Origin: Owenia fusiformis
Lineage: Eukaryota; Annelida; Polychaeta; Sabellida; Oweniidae
Assembly (NCBI GenBank): GCA_903813345.2
Contig: CAIIXF020000008.1
Coordinates: 28,212,005 to 28,276,004 of the forward strand
Direction of reading: 5' to 3'
DNA length: 64,000 nt
The notes under the pieces were generated by a model that was not told the DNA's origin, did not search any database, and saw nothing but the letters and a program-made list of their open reading frames with translations. A program made the position numbers and the translations under genes. This document shows positions 45,240 to 58,200 of the stretch, piece by piece; position 1 is the first letter of the stretch, and every line of letters begins with the position of its first letter.

Positions 45240-46930
45240 GGAGCAATCAACTTTTCCTTTTAGGAAATCGAACATGTCTCAAAGCACATTCTAATTATGC
45301 ATTCAACAATATAATAAAAGGTTGCATTTTTGGTGGAAAATAGGTCAACATTTTTGAAAAAGTATGTTGATTGGTCCATTCAACTTTTGCAGTCGTATCT
45401 TTTCAATTGTAGACTTCAAGTTAAAGCTAATGGAGAATTATCAGCAATCTCAAATGAATACTTCATAAATAGTTCCGTGCCGCAGGGATCCATAATTGGG
45501 CCGTTTTGCTTCCTGTTATATATAAATGACCTTCATGAAGTCATAAATCATAGTCAACTTTACCTTTATGCAGATGATAGTTCAATCTTTATGCCATTTA
45601 ATAGGAAAGCTAATATCATTGAACAGAACCAGCATTTACAAGCTGACTTAAATAATTTACGGGAATGGTCACAGAAATGGAAGCTTAAATTTAAACCTTC
45701 TAAAAGTCAAGATATGATTTTTAAAGGCTCAAGGAGGTGCAATCTCTTATACCCTCCCCTCTACCTAGGAAATGAGGTCATTAATAGAACCAGAACTCAT
45801 AAACACTTAGGAGTCATTCTAGATGAGCATTTGAATTTTGAAGCCCATTTACAGGATATCATAAAAGCATGTAATATAATGTTAAATCCATTGAAAGTTC
45901 TTTAAAACACCTAGAGAAGATGTATCTATCATTTATTCTCCCAAACTTAGAGTATGGAAGTATATTATTTGAAAAATCTACCAAGTATAATATTATGAAA
46001 CTAGACCAAGTTCATTATAGGGCAGCATTATTAGTAAGTGGCTGCATTCATGGAACATCTACTGTAAAGGTTTTGAAATGTCTAAATTGGAATACCCTGT
46101 CTGAGCGGAGAAAGGAGAAACGTTTACGTTTAATGTATGATGTTAGACAGAAATTGGTCCCAACTTATGTTCAAAAAATTTTTGATAGTTATCAAAATAA
46201 GCAACATAATATTAACTTGAGAAAATCAAGAGAATACACTATTCCAAAGTTAACTGCACGTTCACAAAAGTCACCAATAATAAATGCCATAAGAGAATGG
46301 GAAGCCATTCCAAATTATCTAAAAAGTGCACCATCAAGAGTCACTTTCAAAACCAATTTACGTAAATATTCAGGAACAATGAAGCATTTAACAACCACAA
46401 ACCTGGATCTTACAAGAAAAGAAGAAATTTTACTGAATAGAACAAGATGTGATTTCATTTTTACTGGTCATCTTTTTCAACATAATTTTCAAGGTATTGA
46501 CAGTCCCAAATGCATCTGTGGTTTTAAACAACAAACTACAAAGCATCTAATCTTCAAATGCCCTCTGTTGAATGTTATAAGAGAGAAACTTTGGGGGGAA
46601 CTCAGGAACATGCCAGAAATGAACATTTTCTTTACAGGATGCTCTGTAGAGCAAAAGCTGAATATCTTAATGTATGGCAGAGATGGAGTTAGCATAACAT
46701 GCAATTCTTCAATATTGAAGCATTTTACATCCTTTTTGTGTGAATGCATTGATATAATTATATAGTTTTAACACATTCCTGCCATGCATACATATATGTT
46801 GGTAGTCATTTTGTTGCTATTATGTAAATTTGAATAAACTTTGTATTAACAGGGCCAATAATGCTGATTTCAGCCTCGGCCCTGTCATTTGTAGATAATT
46901 TTGTAAAGTAAAATAAAGAAACCATAAAAA
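45240..46930 (+). pseudogene. 5'-truncated LINE (jockey/CR1-like) reverse transcriptase
   Basis: The first frame, to 45,905, carries SVPQGSIIGPFCFLLYINDL, the catalytic box YADDSS, and the WKLKFKPSKSQ and HLGVILDEHLNF motifs of non-LTR reverse transcriptases. The rest continues from 45,920 in another frame (MYLSFILPNLEYGSILFE ... HYRAALLVSG), so there is a stop and frameshift near 45,905. It ends with a C-terminal Cys/His motif, CICGF..TKHLIFKCPLL, near 46,510-46,570. No endonuclease domain is present. The 3' end has AATAAAGAAACC near 46,910. A dead copy, confined to the outer TIR element. Confidence 0.85.
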
Positions 46931-47299
46931 CTAAAATTGGTCCATTGCACCTCCAATATAACTGAGGTCTGATTAACTAAATTATCATTATATATACTTT
47001 TTTGAAGATAATGAATGGATCAAAAAGATACACTAATGTTCATGATCAGAAAACATCAATAATTCAAGTTAGAATTGTTTGAAATTGTTTGCGATAACCT
47101 ACGTGCTCCTTTATTGAGCAAGATGTTCATCAAGTACAAATAATGACATTAAGCACTGTTATGTCATAATTACCACAGTTCAAAAGTCACAAATTCAAAT
47201 TCAGTTACAGCCAAGAAATTGCAAAAATGGCTGCAATTCTCAACTGATAACAGAAGGCCTTGCACATGGTTGCCCAATTTCATACTTCACTTGGACTCA

Positions 47300-47540
47300 C
47301 AGCCACACAACCTTATGCTACCATGAAGAAAGTATAGAAGGAGTATACACCAGATAGAACTACAATTATGAGGTTGCAGAAGATATTCAAAAGTGATGAC
47401 TGGACCCTGGATGACAACTCCAAACATGGGAGACAAAAACTTCACAATTCACAGTTGAAGAAATTGCTAAGAGTGTTCGACCATCAGGCATAAAAAGTAC
47501 ATAACATGCAAAGGCCAATATTTTGAGAAAATGTGAAATG
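47300..47540 (+). pseudogene. Relic of a transposase-type helix-turn-helix domain
   Basis: One frame reads KEYTPDRTTIMRLQKIFKSD then DDNSKHGR, and a shifted frame goes on TVEEIAKSVRPSG. This resembles the N-terminal helix-turn-helix of invertebrate transposase-like proteins (TI.RL..KF....V.D....GR, then VEEI). It is interrupted by stops and a frameshift and then by the MITE at 47,541. The family assignment is tentative. Confidence 0.4.
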
Positions 47541-48559
47541 CATACCTGCCAACCTCTCAGAGATAAAAAACAGAAGTTTTTTTTTTTAAAACAGGAGAAT
47601 CCAGGAGATATTTTGCAAAAAACAGGAGAAAAACAGGAGACTTTTACTGAAAAAAACAGGAGAAAGCAGGAGACTTCTTTTAAAAAACAGGAGAAAACAG
47701 GAGGTTTCTTTTAGAAAACAAGTTACCATCTAAAAAACAGGAGAAAACAAGAGACTTTCAGTCTAAACAGCAGATTTTCTTTAAAAAACAGGAGAAAACA
47801 GGAGACTTCTTTTAAAAAACAGGAGAAAACAAGTTACCATCTAAAAAACAGGAGAAACAGGAGATTTTCAGTCTAAACAGGAGATTTTCTTTAAAAACAG
47901 GAGAAAACAATTTATTTTAAAAGCATGAGAAAACAGATTATCTTTAAAAACAGGAGAAAACAGGGTATTTTCTTTTAAAACAGGAGAAAACAGGATATTT
48001 TCCTTAAAAACAAGAGAAAACAGGATATTTTCTTTAAAAACAGGAGAAAACAGGAGACTTCTTTATAAAACAGTTTAAAACATAGGAAGTATCGGTATCG
48101 ATGTTGCATCCTGGGAGCCAATCCTCCTTGGTCCAGGATGGAAAAACCAAAAAGCTTACCGTAGGCCTAAATGTGACTGATAAATCTCAATCTTTGACAA
48201 ACTTCAATGGTAAAATCATTCAAACTTATTTAACATGATTTCTCTTAATGTATATACATGCTTAATCTTGGTAGGCTTACGCAATCGTGCATAAATAGAC
48301 AAAATTATTCTTACCCCGTTTCACGGACATACTTGCGCAGATTCTTATCGCCTCCACTCAGGAGATTATCTACGTAATACGCATGCGGATTTTTACCTAA
48401 AACATGCGAAGTTTTTTGTAGAAATCGGGGAAATCGGGAGAAAAAATCGGGAGATGATGAAAAATTACAAAATTAGAAAATTGGGAGATGGCAAAATTGC
48501 GCAGGAGATGGGTTAAAAAACAGGAATCTCCCGATTTAAATCGGGAGTTGGCAACTGTG
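47541..48559. mobile_element. CTGCCAAC-type MITE with AACAGGAGAAA minisatellite
   Basis: The left end is CATACCTGCCAACCTC and the right end is GAGTTGGCAACTGTG; GAAATG flanks both. From 47,560 to 48,075 it is a run of AAAACAGGAGA units with variable T/A spacers. The right part repeats ATCGGGAGA. The open frame at 47,523-47,714 is just this repeat. Non-autonomous, hAT-like by its ends. Confidence 0.65.
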
Positions 48560-48994
48560 GAAATGGGACACTGTGCAATATACTTACATTAAATCTAGGA
48601 TGTGCTCCTAGTAATTTAGTATCTTGAAATGTAATTTTGAGCATACTTCTTATAGCTACACAAAATGGTGTTTGTTGATTAATTAGTTCATATTTTCAAT
48701 TTTTCATTCATTTTGACGTGACAATAACCTGCCCCACCCTACCCAAACTCACCAACTTGATTTCATTATAACACCAACATAGTATTATCAGTCAAAATGA
48801 AAATTTGTAGAAAAATCAAAATGTGTCCAAGGAACATTCACTGAAAATTTCATGGAAAAATATCAATTATTGATAAAGTTAGAGCATATAGTGCATTACT
48901 TCTGGGACAACCCTCGTATAGCATCAACAGCTTTGACAGTTGAAGAACATTTGATTTAGGGTTGAATACTAAGCATTTTTATCATTTTTTACAG

Positions 48995-49254
48995 GTTACT
49001 TGATTAAGAGTCAAACTGCATGTTGGATCATGAAACTTCTCAAACTGCGGCTACGACCATTGCGTGTCATCTACATTGTCTTGTTCCTGATTCTTCTGAT
49101 CATCATTGGCTACTGGATAACTCCAAACCGTCGAAATCATACAGGCGATTTTGCACTGTTTATGGGTGATGGGAAAGGGAGCAGAAAAGAGGGATATGGG
49201 ACTCACGATGATAGGGAGTCTATGGATGACTTTGGCCATAGACAGCAAATTCAA
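48995..49254 (+). CDS. PGGHG: PGGHG exon 1: 5'UTR end, start codon and signal anchor
   Basis: A TTTTTTACAG acceptor at 48,994 suggests an upstream non-coding exon. The chosen ATG (49,030) opens MKLLKLRLRPLR, a short basic stretch, followed by an 18-residue hydrophobic helix (residues 13-30, VIYIVLFLILLIIIGYWI). Positive residues before and polar ones after predict a type II orientation, with the enzyme in the lumen or outside. An ATG at 49,020 is in another frame and ends early. The donor is GTAAGT. Confidence 0.8.
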
Positions 49255-52200
49255 GTAAGTGTAGAGTAAAATTGTAATCAGGCAAAAATCTCATAGGGGG
49301 ATGACCATTGACTAAAAAGATTGTCATTCTCTGATTATTTTTTCACCTCAACTAAAAGAAGTGACATATTGTTATAGTCTCCAACTTTTTTTGTGCACCG
49401 TGTTCATAAGTTGGTGTTTGGCGATTGCTGTTCAGCAGTCGGCATCTATCACAAATGGCAGGTGGTGACATTTTGCATGTTAATGCCTTGTTTGAATTAC
49501 AAAAGGGGAAAGATATAGCTGTTTGGAGCATTCAATGAAGGCTTAAATCTCTCATTTTCCTCGAAATGAAGGTTTCGTAATTCGATGCTTTTTGAGTAAG
49601 AAACAATAAGGAACTGTAGCATAGGCTATAAACTATAAAGCCTACTTTAGAAGCTATCACCAAAAACAGTTAAATGACTTGTGGAAGCTTTTAATAAGAG
49701 TGGTAACCTATTACACTATCACTCCCAGTTTATAACTTAATGTTTTAAAGGTACTTCTTAGGCCCACTTTACTTTTAAGGATCCCTAGGTCCCCATTTGT
49801 ACCAGTGTGTGTAGATATTATTTCAATTTTAAACACATGTTCCTCATGACTTGTTTCTCAACAAGCATGTCCCTTATGACATGTTTTTTAACAAGCATGT
49901 TCCCTATGACATGTTTTTTAACTATGTTATATTTTACATTTTAGGAGAATGCTGGGAAAAACAACCCTTCACAACCAAAGCAAACTGCAAAAGGTGAGTC
50001 TTGATGAAACAAACCAATTTACTGAATCAAATCAATATAACTTAAATCTACCAGTGTTAATATTCTAAGGGAAACTTCACTTATAAATGTAGTATAAGAC
50101 CTTTAGGAGAGGCAGCTAATGAATTAAAGAGGAGAGATTCTTTGGTTATGAATTACAGCTATTAGCTTAAATTACATTTATCTTTTAGCACTAGGCCATC
50201 GGAAGGAGAGGCAGCTATTTGAATATTTAGAATAAAAGGTTTCAGCTAATTAGCGCTTTAACTTTTACATTTGTCTTTTTTATTTATCACTAGACCATCA
50301 GAAGGAGAGACAGCTGATGAGGGAAATATTTAGGATAAGAATTACAGCTATAGCACTTTAACTTTTACATTTATCTTTTATATTCATCACTAGACCGTCA
50401 GAAGGAGAGACAGCTGATGAAGGAAAGAGCAGAGATTCAACAAAAACAGCACCTTGCTGCAGAGAAGCTGAGACAGCATAAGGTATGGCCACTTCTATAG
50501 TATAATGTACAATGTCCATTGTCTTGAGTTTTGTGATATCGTGTTTCTCATTGGTGGTGGAGTAAGGGGCATTAGACATTTTTGGTATATTTTTTGGTAT
50601 GTATTTTGGGGATTTTTGCTCTCATCATCTCCATTACACTTAAGCCCGAATTTTTCTTCATTCATCTATGCCTATTTCACCTGTTTGAAGTGGTGGCATA
50701 TTGTTGTTATAGTTACCAATTTGTGGATGCTGTTTGGCAGTTATTGTTTGGTGTTCGGTGGTCTGTGGTTTGTGTTCAGCATTCGCCATTTCGAACAAAT
50801 GGCAGGTAGTGACATTTTTTATGTTCATGCCTTGTATTTATATAATGAATGAACTGACTTGCAATTCCATACAACTAAGACTACATGCCTGTTTCCTATC
50901 TATTTCTTCTCCTTTCCAGCTGAGAGAAATAGAAAGACGTAAGGCACCCAGGACTACTTTATCACCAGAAGCAAAACACGACAAGATAGTTGACGATATT
51001 AACAAAGAGAAAGATGATGCCCTTAGTGGGAAAATTGGTGTAGAGAAACATCTCATTGATAACACAGGAGATCACAATATACATCATGTATATGAAGGTC
51101 AAAAGAAGGAGAAACATGAATCAAATACAATTAATGAAGATGATGAGGAAAATCCTCCCATAAATGATGACAATAATTCCAATGATGAGGAAAGTCCTCA
51201 TAATGATAAGAATAATGGTTCCAATGATGAGGAAACTCCTCTTGATAATAGGAACAATGATTCCAATGATGAGGAAAGTCCAGCAAATGATGGAGGCATT
51301 GATTCCAACAAAAGGGAAAATGCTCCCAATGTTGGAACAAAAACTCAGAGTGTTGGGAAAAAAATTCAGAATGTTGAACAAAAACGTTCTAACAATGGTG
51401 AACAAATTTCAAATAGAGGGGGAAAACCCCACGATCCAAATCATTCTAAACTTGTAGCTAAAATTTCTAAAGTTAGTGAATGGACTGTAAAAAATCCACA
51501 TCCAATCGTTGATAATCTTCAACAAAAGTGGGAGGAGCATCAGAAACAAACGTCTGGCAACAGACAAGTAGCATCAAAAGTTAAAGATGGAATTATTCGT
51601 GACCAGAATCCAAGTTCTCCACAAAAAGTGAAAAAAGAAACATTGATTTCACACAAAGCTCAGAAGGATTCAGTTCAACATGAAAAACAATTGCAACAAA
51701 ATGTTGATTTGATTAAGAATAAAGTGCAACCAGTAGGAAACACTGGAAAGACTATCAATTCCGAAATCCATCAGGAACAAGTTAGACAATTACAAAAATC
51801 CAAAAGCAGACCTTTTCCTAAAGACCAAGTCAACATACAGAAAGAAAAAATATCTGTGGATAATAATTTGAACACTGTTGATGGAAAAGTTCAGAATAAT
51901 GTGAAATTTGAAAACAATGATATGCATAAAGAACAAGATCCAAATGGAAGTGTGGTCAAACAACCTGGGAATGTGGTCAAACAACCTGGAAGTGTGATCA
52001 AACAATCTGCTAATGTGGTCAAACAACCTGGAAGTAAGGTCAAACAATCTGCTGGTGTGGTCAATCAACCTGGTGGTGTTGTAAAGCAACCTAACAATGT
52101 AAACAAACCAGTTCAAACCCTCAATTCACACCTAAATCAGCATCTACCCGACAACACTGATAAACATGTTAAACTTGAAAGTTCTGGAAAGAAACCTATT

Positions 52201-55200
52201 ATAAATGAACCCAAAGATGGACAAATCAAAACACAATTTAAAGAGGAGCATGAAGAAATCGGTGTTCAAAAACGAAACACTTTAGTATTGATGCATAATG
52301 GATCGCCAGTTACATTCCCTGATAACTATTATGCTCAAAACATTCATGATATCACAGAACATTGGATGGATAAGGATACCTATATATTTAGTACAAAACA
52401 GTAAGTGTTTTTTCAACCCATGTTATTCCTTAATAGTAGATATAATATCACCCATATTATATCTTAATATCACCCACATTATTTCTCAATATCACCTTTG
52501 ATTAAGATCACCCATGTTCTTAATAATATTCCACATTATTTCTTATTGATTATCATTTTGATTTCTTAGAAACAGGCAAATTTTGTTTTTACCAAAATCG
52601 CCTGCTGTAATAAGCAATTTTGTGTATTGTTTCAGGTTTTTGAAGTTTCAATAAGTTTGCCTGTTTTTTCATTGCTTTATACTTGTCATGAATTATAATG
52701 AAACACCTGGTTTAGCAAAGTACTTTTCATTTTTAAACAATTTTCATTATTCAATCAAACTATAAACATAATTATCCTATGCCAAGTAGAGTTTTAGCGA
52801 GATAAGTTGGTAAGATCCCGTATCCTGATTTTGAGGTTTCCATATCCAGAACCTCCATATCTCCCGCCATATCTCCCTCTTCGGTGCATATCTTCCTGCT
52901 TCCGGTGCATATCTTCCCGCTTCCCGTAATGCAATAAAATGACTCGATTTTTTATTTTTACACCTTGTACTATTGAAATGGCCATATGCCCCTGAAAACT
53001 CTACTTGGTATAGGATAATGCAGTTATGTACGGTCGGTTTGGATATGGGGTTCATCCCTCGTGAGATATGCACATCTACCTTCGGTCCCTACGGTCCCCC
53101 AGGTAGATATGCATATCTCCCTCTGGATAAACCCCATATCCAAAACCTCCCAGTACATAACCCTTATTTATCTCCCTGATTCAACCTTCTGACAGGGATT
53201 GATATATATTTAAGAATTATATTATAAATATCAATGAATAAATACCGCAGGGCTTACGAAAGCTTTTGTGCCCTAAGATCTATATTGCTAAATGTTATGC
53301 TTGTAGAATAATTAATTTTCAAATTTTTTATATCCAGGCTCCCTATCCAGAACTACATGCCCAGTGTTGGTAACGGACATGTAGCCGCTGTGGTGAATGG
53401 AAAGTATATGTTCATGAATGGAGTGTACAATGGAGCGGGGTCGAGGAGCCATCGTGCGCAAATACCAGCATATTGCGCCTGTAATGTCACCTCTATAGAG
53501 CCTATAGCACCTGGCTTGACTAGGACATATACTCTGAATGTCCTACAAGGTATTGGACTTACTTCCAGATAACCTCCTACAGGAATAATTTTCATGAATT
53601 GTCTTCCCCAAATTCATTTTCATAAAAATCAACTTAATTTACACACCGTGCAGCGTGCATATGCCAAAAGATACTGAATGTCGCTCAAATAATCATATTA
53701 AATTTATTTTATGAAGGTTAACTTTGTTATTTTAGGTATTTTCTTGCAAGAAATGAGCAACAATTTGTACAAAGTGACGCATCGTATCTATGCTCATCGA
53801 AACATTTCGCAGCTCATGGTTGTGGAAATTGAAGTAGAAAAATTTGACCCTGACATCGAGGTCAAGGTCAATATTGAATTGACAAGAGGTCAAGGTCACA
53901 GTCAAGATATTAACTTTGGAGAATCACCAGCCAAAATAAAGGGTGTCAGGTAAAACATTGACACGGTTCTTAATATTTGAAAATGATTTTTAGTATTCAA
54001 GATTTTTAAATGTTTTACTTAATTATATTCTGATTTATAACATGTAGAACAGATTCTAGAACTTTTTAAACACACTTCATGTAATACAAATAAATATTAT
54101 TTCAGATATCGTCATGGTGAGATTTATACTCCGGAGACAGTCGATTCAAAGCGAACTCAAGTGCATGTGTACTTTGATGCGATACCTAGAGTACTGAATG
54201 TTCCGAAAGCTTTGAACTATGTGAAGTATGTTTATTTGATGTCTTCTAGCGTGACCAAGTTAGATGCTATGGAAGGATACCAGCTAGGTATGTGAAGTAT
54301 GAGGAGATATGGTATAATGGTCAAGTTCATAGCCATGGGGGTTTGAGGGGTTTGAGCTTGGCCAAAAATTCTTTCAAAATCATGCAGTTTTTCACAATTC
54401 TGAGCACTTTACAAGTGATTTTGGCCATATTCGAGCCAAAGTTGTCAAAAGTGAAACCCCTGGAATTGTTTAAAATGTGAACCCCCTTGGCAAATCCTTG
54501 CTATCCTGATGGTAAAGTGGACCCATGGGAAAGGCTATAAAGGTATATGTGGCCATGGTGAGGGACTATAGTGAATGTTCAATCACTTATTGGGAGGGGT
54601 TACAGTGATCACATATTAGAAGGGATTATAATGATATTTGAATGTTCAATCACTTATTGGGAGGGGTTATGGTGATAACATATTAGAAGGGATTATAATA
54701 ATATTTAACAGATGTGGATGGGCTGTAATGATATGTGAAATATGAGAAGGTATGGTATAATTGTGTAATTGACCTGTGACCATTGAGGAACAACATTTAT
54801 TCTAAGCAATGCCAAGTCTAAGATCTTACTGACATGATTTAGATAGCGGTTAAGCACCCACCAATTTTGAAAAAAATGGGAGGGTACTTGTAGCCATCGA
54901 TGTTTAGTATGAATTTTGTCAAAACTTCACACACATAAGGATACTCGAATCGATATAAAAAAAGTATGATCTATATGAGTTTGCATAAAAGAAACGTTAA
55001 ACATTACAACTCAAAACTGCCACATGTCCACCATTTTGTCTCCTGTCATAGCTAATACTATTTTTATGTTACGTCATACCAATAAGACGAAATACATGAC
55101 AATAGTATCCATCAACAAAATACTTGAATTCTGATCGCAAACGGTCAATTAATAGCATCCATTGTATTTCAGGAAGGTCCATGTTACAAGACGCAGACAA

Positions 55201-58200
55201 GCTTTATGTTGACCACATCAATACATGGGCTAAGCTTTGGAGTAGAGGTAGAATAGATGTTGAGGGAAACGTACCTCTTGCCCAGACTATATATGCCAGT
55301 ATGTACTACACCCTAAGTTCCATTCCTGTAAGGCAGAATCCAGTTCAGCCATTTTGGGGACTTGCACCATCTGGATTGGCCCATGGTGACAAAGATGTGG
55401 TATATACTTCATTAAGTCTTTAATAGTTTTTTAAACTAGAGTTTTTTAAACTAGACATACAAATAGCCAACATTCAGTTAACTAATGTTAGTCATATTTC
55501 TGTAATTTTAAACCTTTTGAAAATCAGAGTATATTTTGTGATGCTAGTTTTTATGTCACCACCACAAGTGGTGACCACTCTGTGGTTGGTGTCTGTAACA
55601 AATGGCAGTTGGTCACATTCTGCATGTAAATGCCGAGTGTCCAAAATCGTCGTTTGTTTTTCGATAATCCGCCATCTGTTAAAAGTCAAGTATTGTCTAA
55701 GTTTTGAGGGAAAATTAAAAGTCTTCTATTCACCTTTCCACAAAGTAAAGAAAATCGATAATTTCCAGCGTGCTGATTGATTGTATGCAAATGAGTCAAA
55801 TCAATGACGTCAATGATGGAAAGTTTTGAAGAATTAGTACAGCCAGCATAGGAATATTTTGAATTAACTGCTATAAAAAGGATTCTATTTGCCTAACGTA
55901 CTAATTATTTTTAAGCAAATATGAAATATGGACGGGGCACTTTCATTCCGAATCTTATGCAATTTAATTTAATCATTTTTTGACAGAACTATTGTTTATT
56001 AAGACTTCTCAGATCAGCCTCACATACCCGGTGTAAAAGAAATTCTGGTCCCCTGGGGATTATGGTCCCATTTCCTTACGGCCCTCACTGGCCCTGACTG
56101 TGTATAAATAATAAGGAAAATAATTGTAATTAGGTCACCATATAAATCAATAGAGAGTAGGACCAAAATTTGATAGGACCACCTACCCTTTTACACCGGG
56201 CTCACATGTCTAGTGTGATTGTAAACAAAAATGTAAATTGTGAAGCTACAAACAACTCGGTTAAATTATCTGATAGTGGTCATACACTATCATGTTAAAT
56301 GGTTATTGTGTCGTAGTGAGAAGTTCCATCAGAAATTCACCATGAGTGACATTCGCGCAGAGCGTTACCTTTTGGTATTTTTTCGCCGTCAGCGATGTCA
56401 ATTAATGATCAGCAATGTCAACATATCACCAATAAACATTATATGATATACGCTCTTTCACTGAAATCTTCCCAGTGATCATTATTCAAAACCGATCATC
56501 ACATAACTAATTTGTCCAATGACAAGTGAGGTTTCACAAGCGAAATCAGGACACCCATATCCATGTTTGTTTTCTATTAAGCGTAGATTAAGATGAAGAT
56601 TAACTTAAAATAGATTGTCTATCTATATTTTTATGCATGGGAGACATGTTATAATGTTGGTGAACTAATGATCATGATTGAAAACTGACTGGGAGTAATT
56701 CTCTTCAAATTATTTACTCATTATGAACAGAAATTTAATATTTAAATCGCTTAGAAGGCGTAAATAAATGTCAGTTTGATGTTCAATAAAAATCCGTCAA
56801 TATTTTACTGATAACTTGCACATTTGAAGAGGTAAAACTTACAGCAATCAACCGAGGATTTACATGTAAACTCAATTGCATTTGTTTTTCACGGGAAAAA
56901 GTTTCTCTCATTGACGTCACAGATTTTTAAGCAGCTCATTATAATATTCATGAGGTGACTTTGTGGAAAGTTCCTTGTCTATGATTTGTACCTCAGTTTC
57001 GAACTGCACTGGAACTTACTATAATCGTAAAGATCACTTGATCTCATTATAGTAGTAAACACTGTCCAATTTTTTACCCGTTTGGGCTATGCATTTTAGA
57101 TCACTATCTGACCACTATCATGTGCATGATAATTCAAATTCCAACCTTTGGTATAATCAGAGTTGGTTATTTTCCACTGGACATGCAGTTACATGTATGA
57201 TTGATACAACTCTGTCCAACCAGTCACAGTACAGTCTTTCCAATGGGTGTAAAGTTGTGTTAATCAGTTAAAGGCCCCATATAAAGTTTAAACCACTTTG
57301 GCTTATATTGTTGTCTTATCCAATGTTATCAAAGTGTGAAATGTGAAACTTTTTATTAATTTCAAAAATGAAGGACTTTTTGTTCAAAATATTGTGAATT
57401 TATTAAAAACTAACTTTAAGAGGTCACACTTATCCTTTAAAGCGATAATTCACACCAATGCATAGCAATCATCCTCACTTGTTTTTTTGCTGACAAAATC
57501 AAGAAAATTGGTTGATAGATGAGCGAGCAATGAACTCATCCATGCAAGAAAGTGGCTCAGGGAAAGATGCATTTCAAAGTTTTAATTCTCATAGAAACCA
57601 ATGGTAAAATAATATTAAAAACACAATATATTCATCCTTTTAACCTGGTTAGACAGTCAAAATTGGTTTCTTTTTTAAGTTTAGCATATTTAGAAAAGAT
57701 TGACATTGAAAAATGTTGCCACCTAAGTGATGTCACGATGTGGTCACTTAAGTTGAAAATATTTTCGATATGCTAAATCATTAAATTGGCACATTAGATA
57801 TAACATTTTTAACATAGTGTGTCCATTTTTCAATCTTTATATTGGTGTTAAAAAGATATAGAGGTTCTTATATGAGTACCTGTGCAAGATAGTAGTTTCA
57901 CACAGGTGTCAACGGAACCAAACAGTGAACCCTGCTTTCCCGAACCCGAGTTTCCAGGATTTGCCTTGCATGCCTTCGACTCTCTCAAGATTTGGGCCCT
58001 ATATTGTACCCCTACCTTATCATCCTGGTGTCTCATTTATAACACCCTTGTAATTACAATGCGAAGTTACTTAGCATGATAAAAAGTGTATGTGTGGATG
58101 GGGGGAGGTTTGACCCCCCACTTACCAAAAGCTGGGACATGTATACTCAACCGGCCAAGTATTAGCAGTACAAAAGGGAGAAAAAATCCATCAGGCCCAT

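Larger units (their letters stand above)
41490..47113. mobile_element. Outer TIR element holding several nested insertions
   Basis: AAAGGAGCACGTAGGTTATC at 41,491 is exactly inverted at 47,093-47,112. Homology runs on, diverged, for about 130 bp on each side (ATTTTCTGA, ATCTTTTnGATC and ATTATCTnCAAA blocks). Inside are a foldback element, further insertions and a LINE. No transposase of its own was recognised. Confidence 0.6.

Noticed and set aside
49000-49029. Longer PGGHG N-terminus starting upstream of 49,030
   Set aside because: The extension begins with a non-ATG codon right after the acceptor; MKLLKLRL at 49,030 gives a conventional signal anchor.
51121-52116. Several antisense and shifted frames across the PGGHG stalk exon
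   Set aside because: Shadows of the in-frame repeats (FPHHWNH-type and RLFDHTS-type words); the sense frame has proper splice phases.
53840-53920. Cluster of AGGTCAAGGTCA-like sites in PGGHG exon 6
   Set aside because: The bases code for EVKVNIELTRGQGHSQ, in frame within a conserved exon; the half-sites are probably coincidence.
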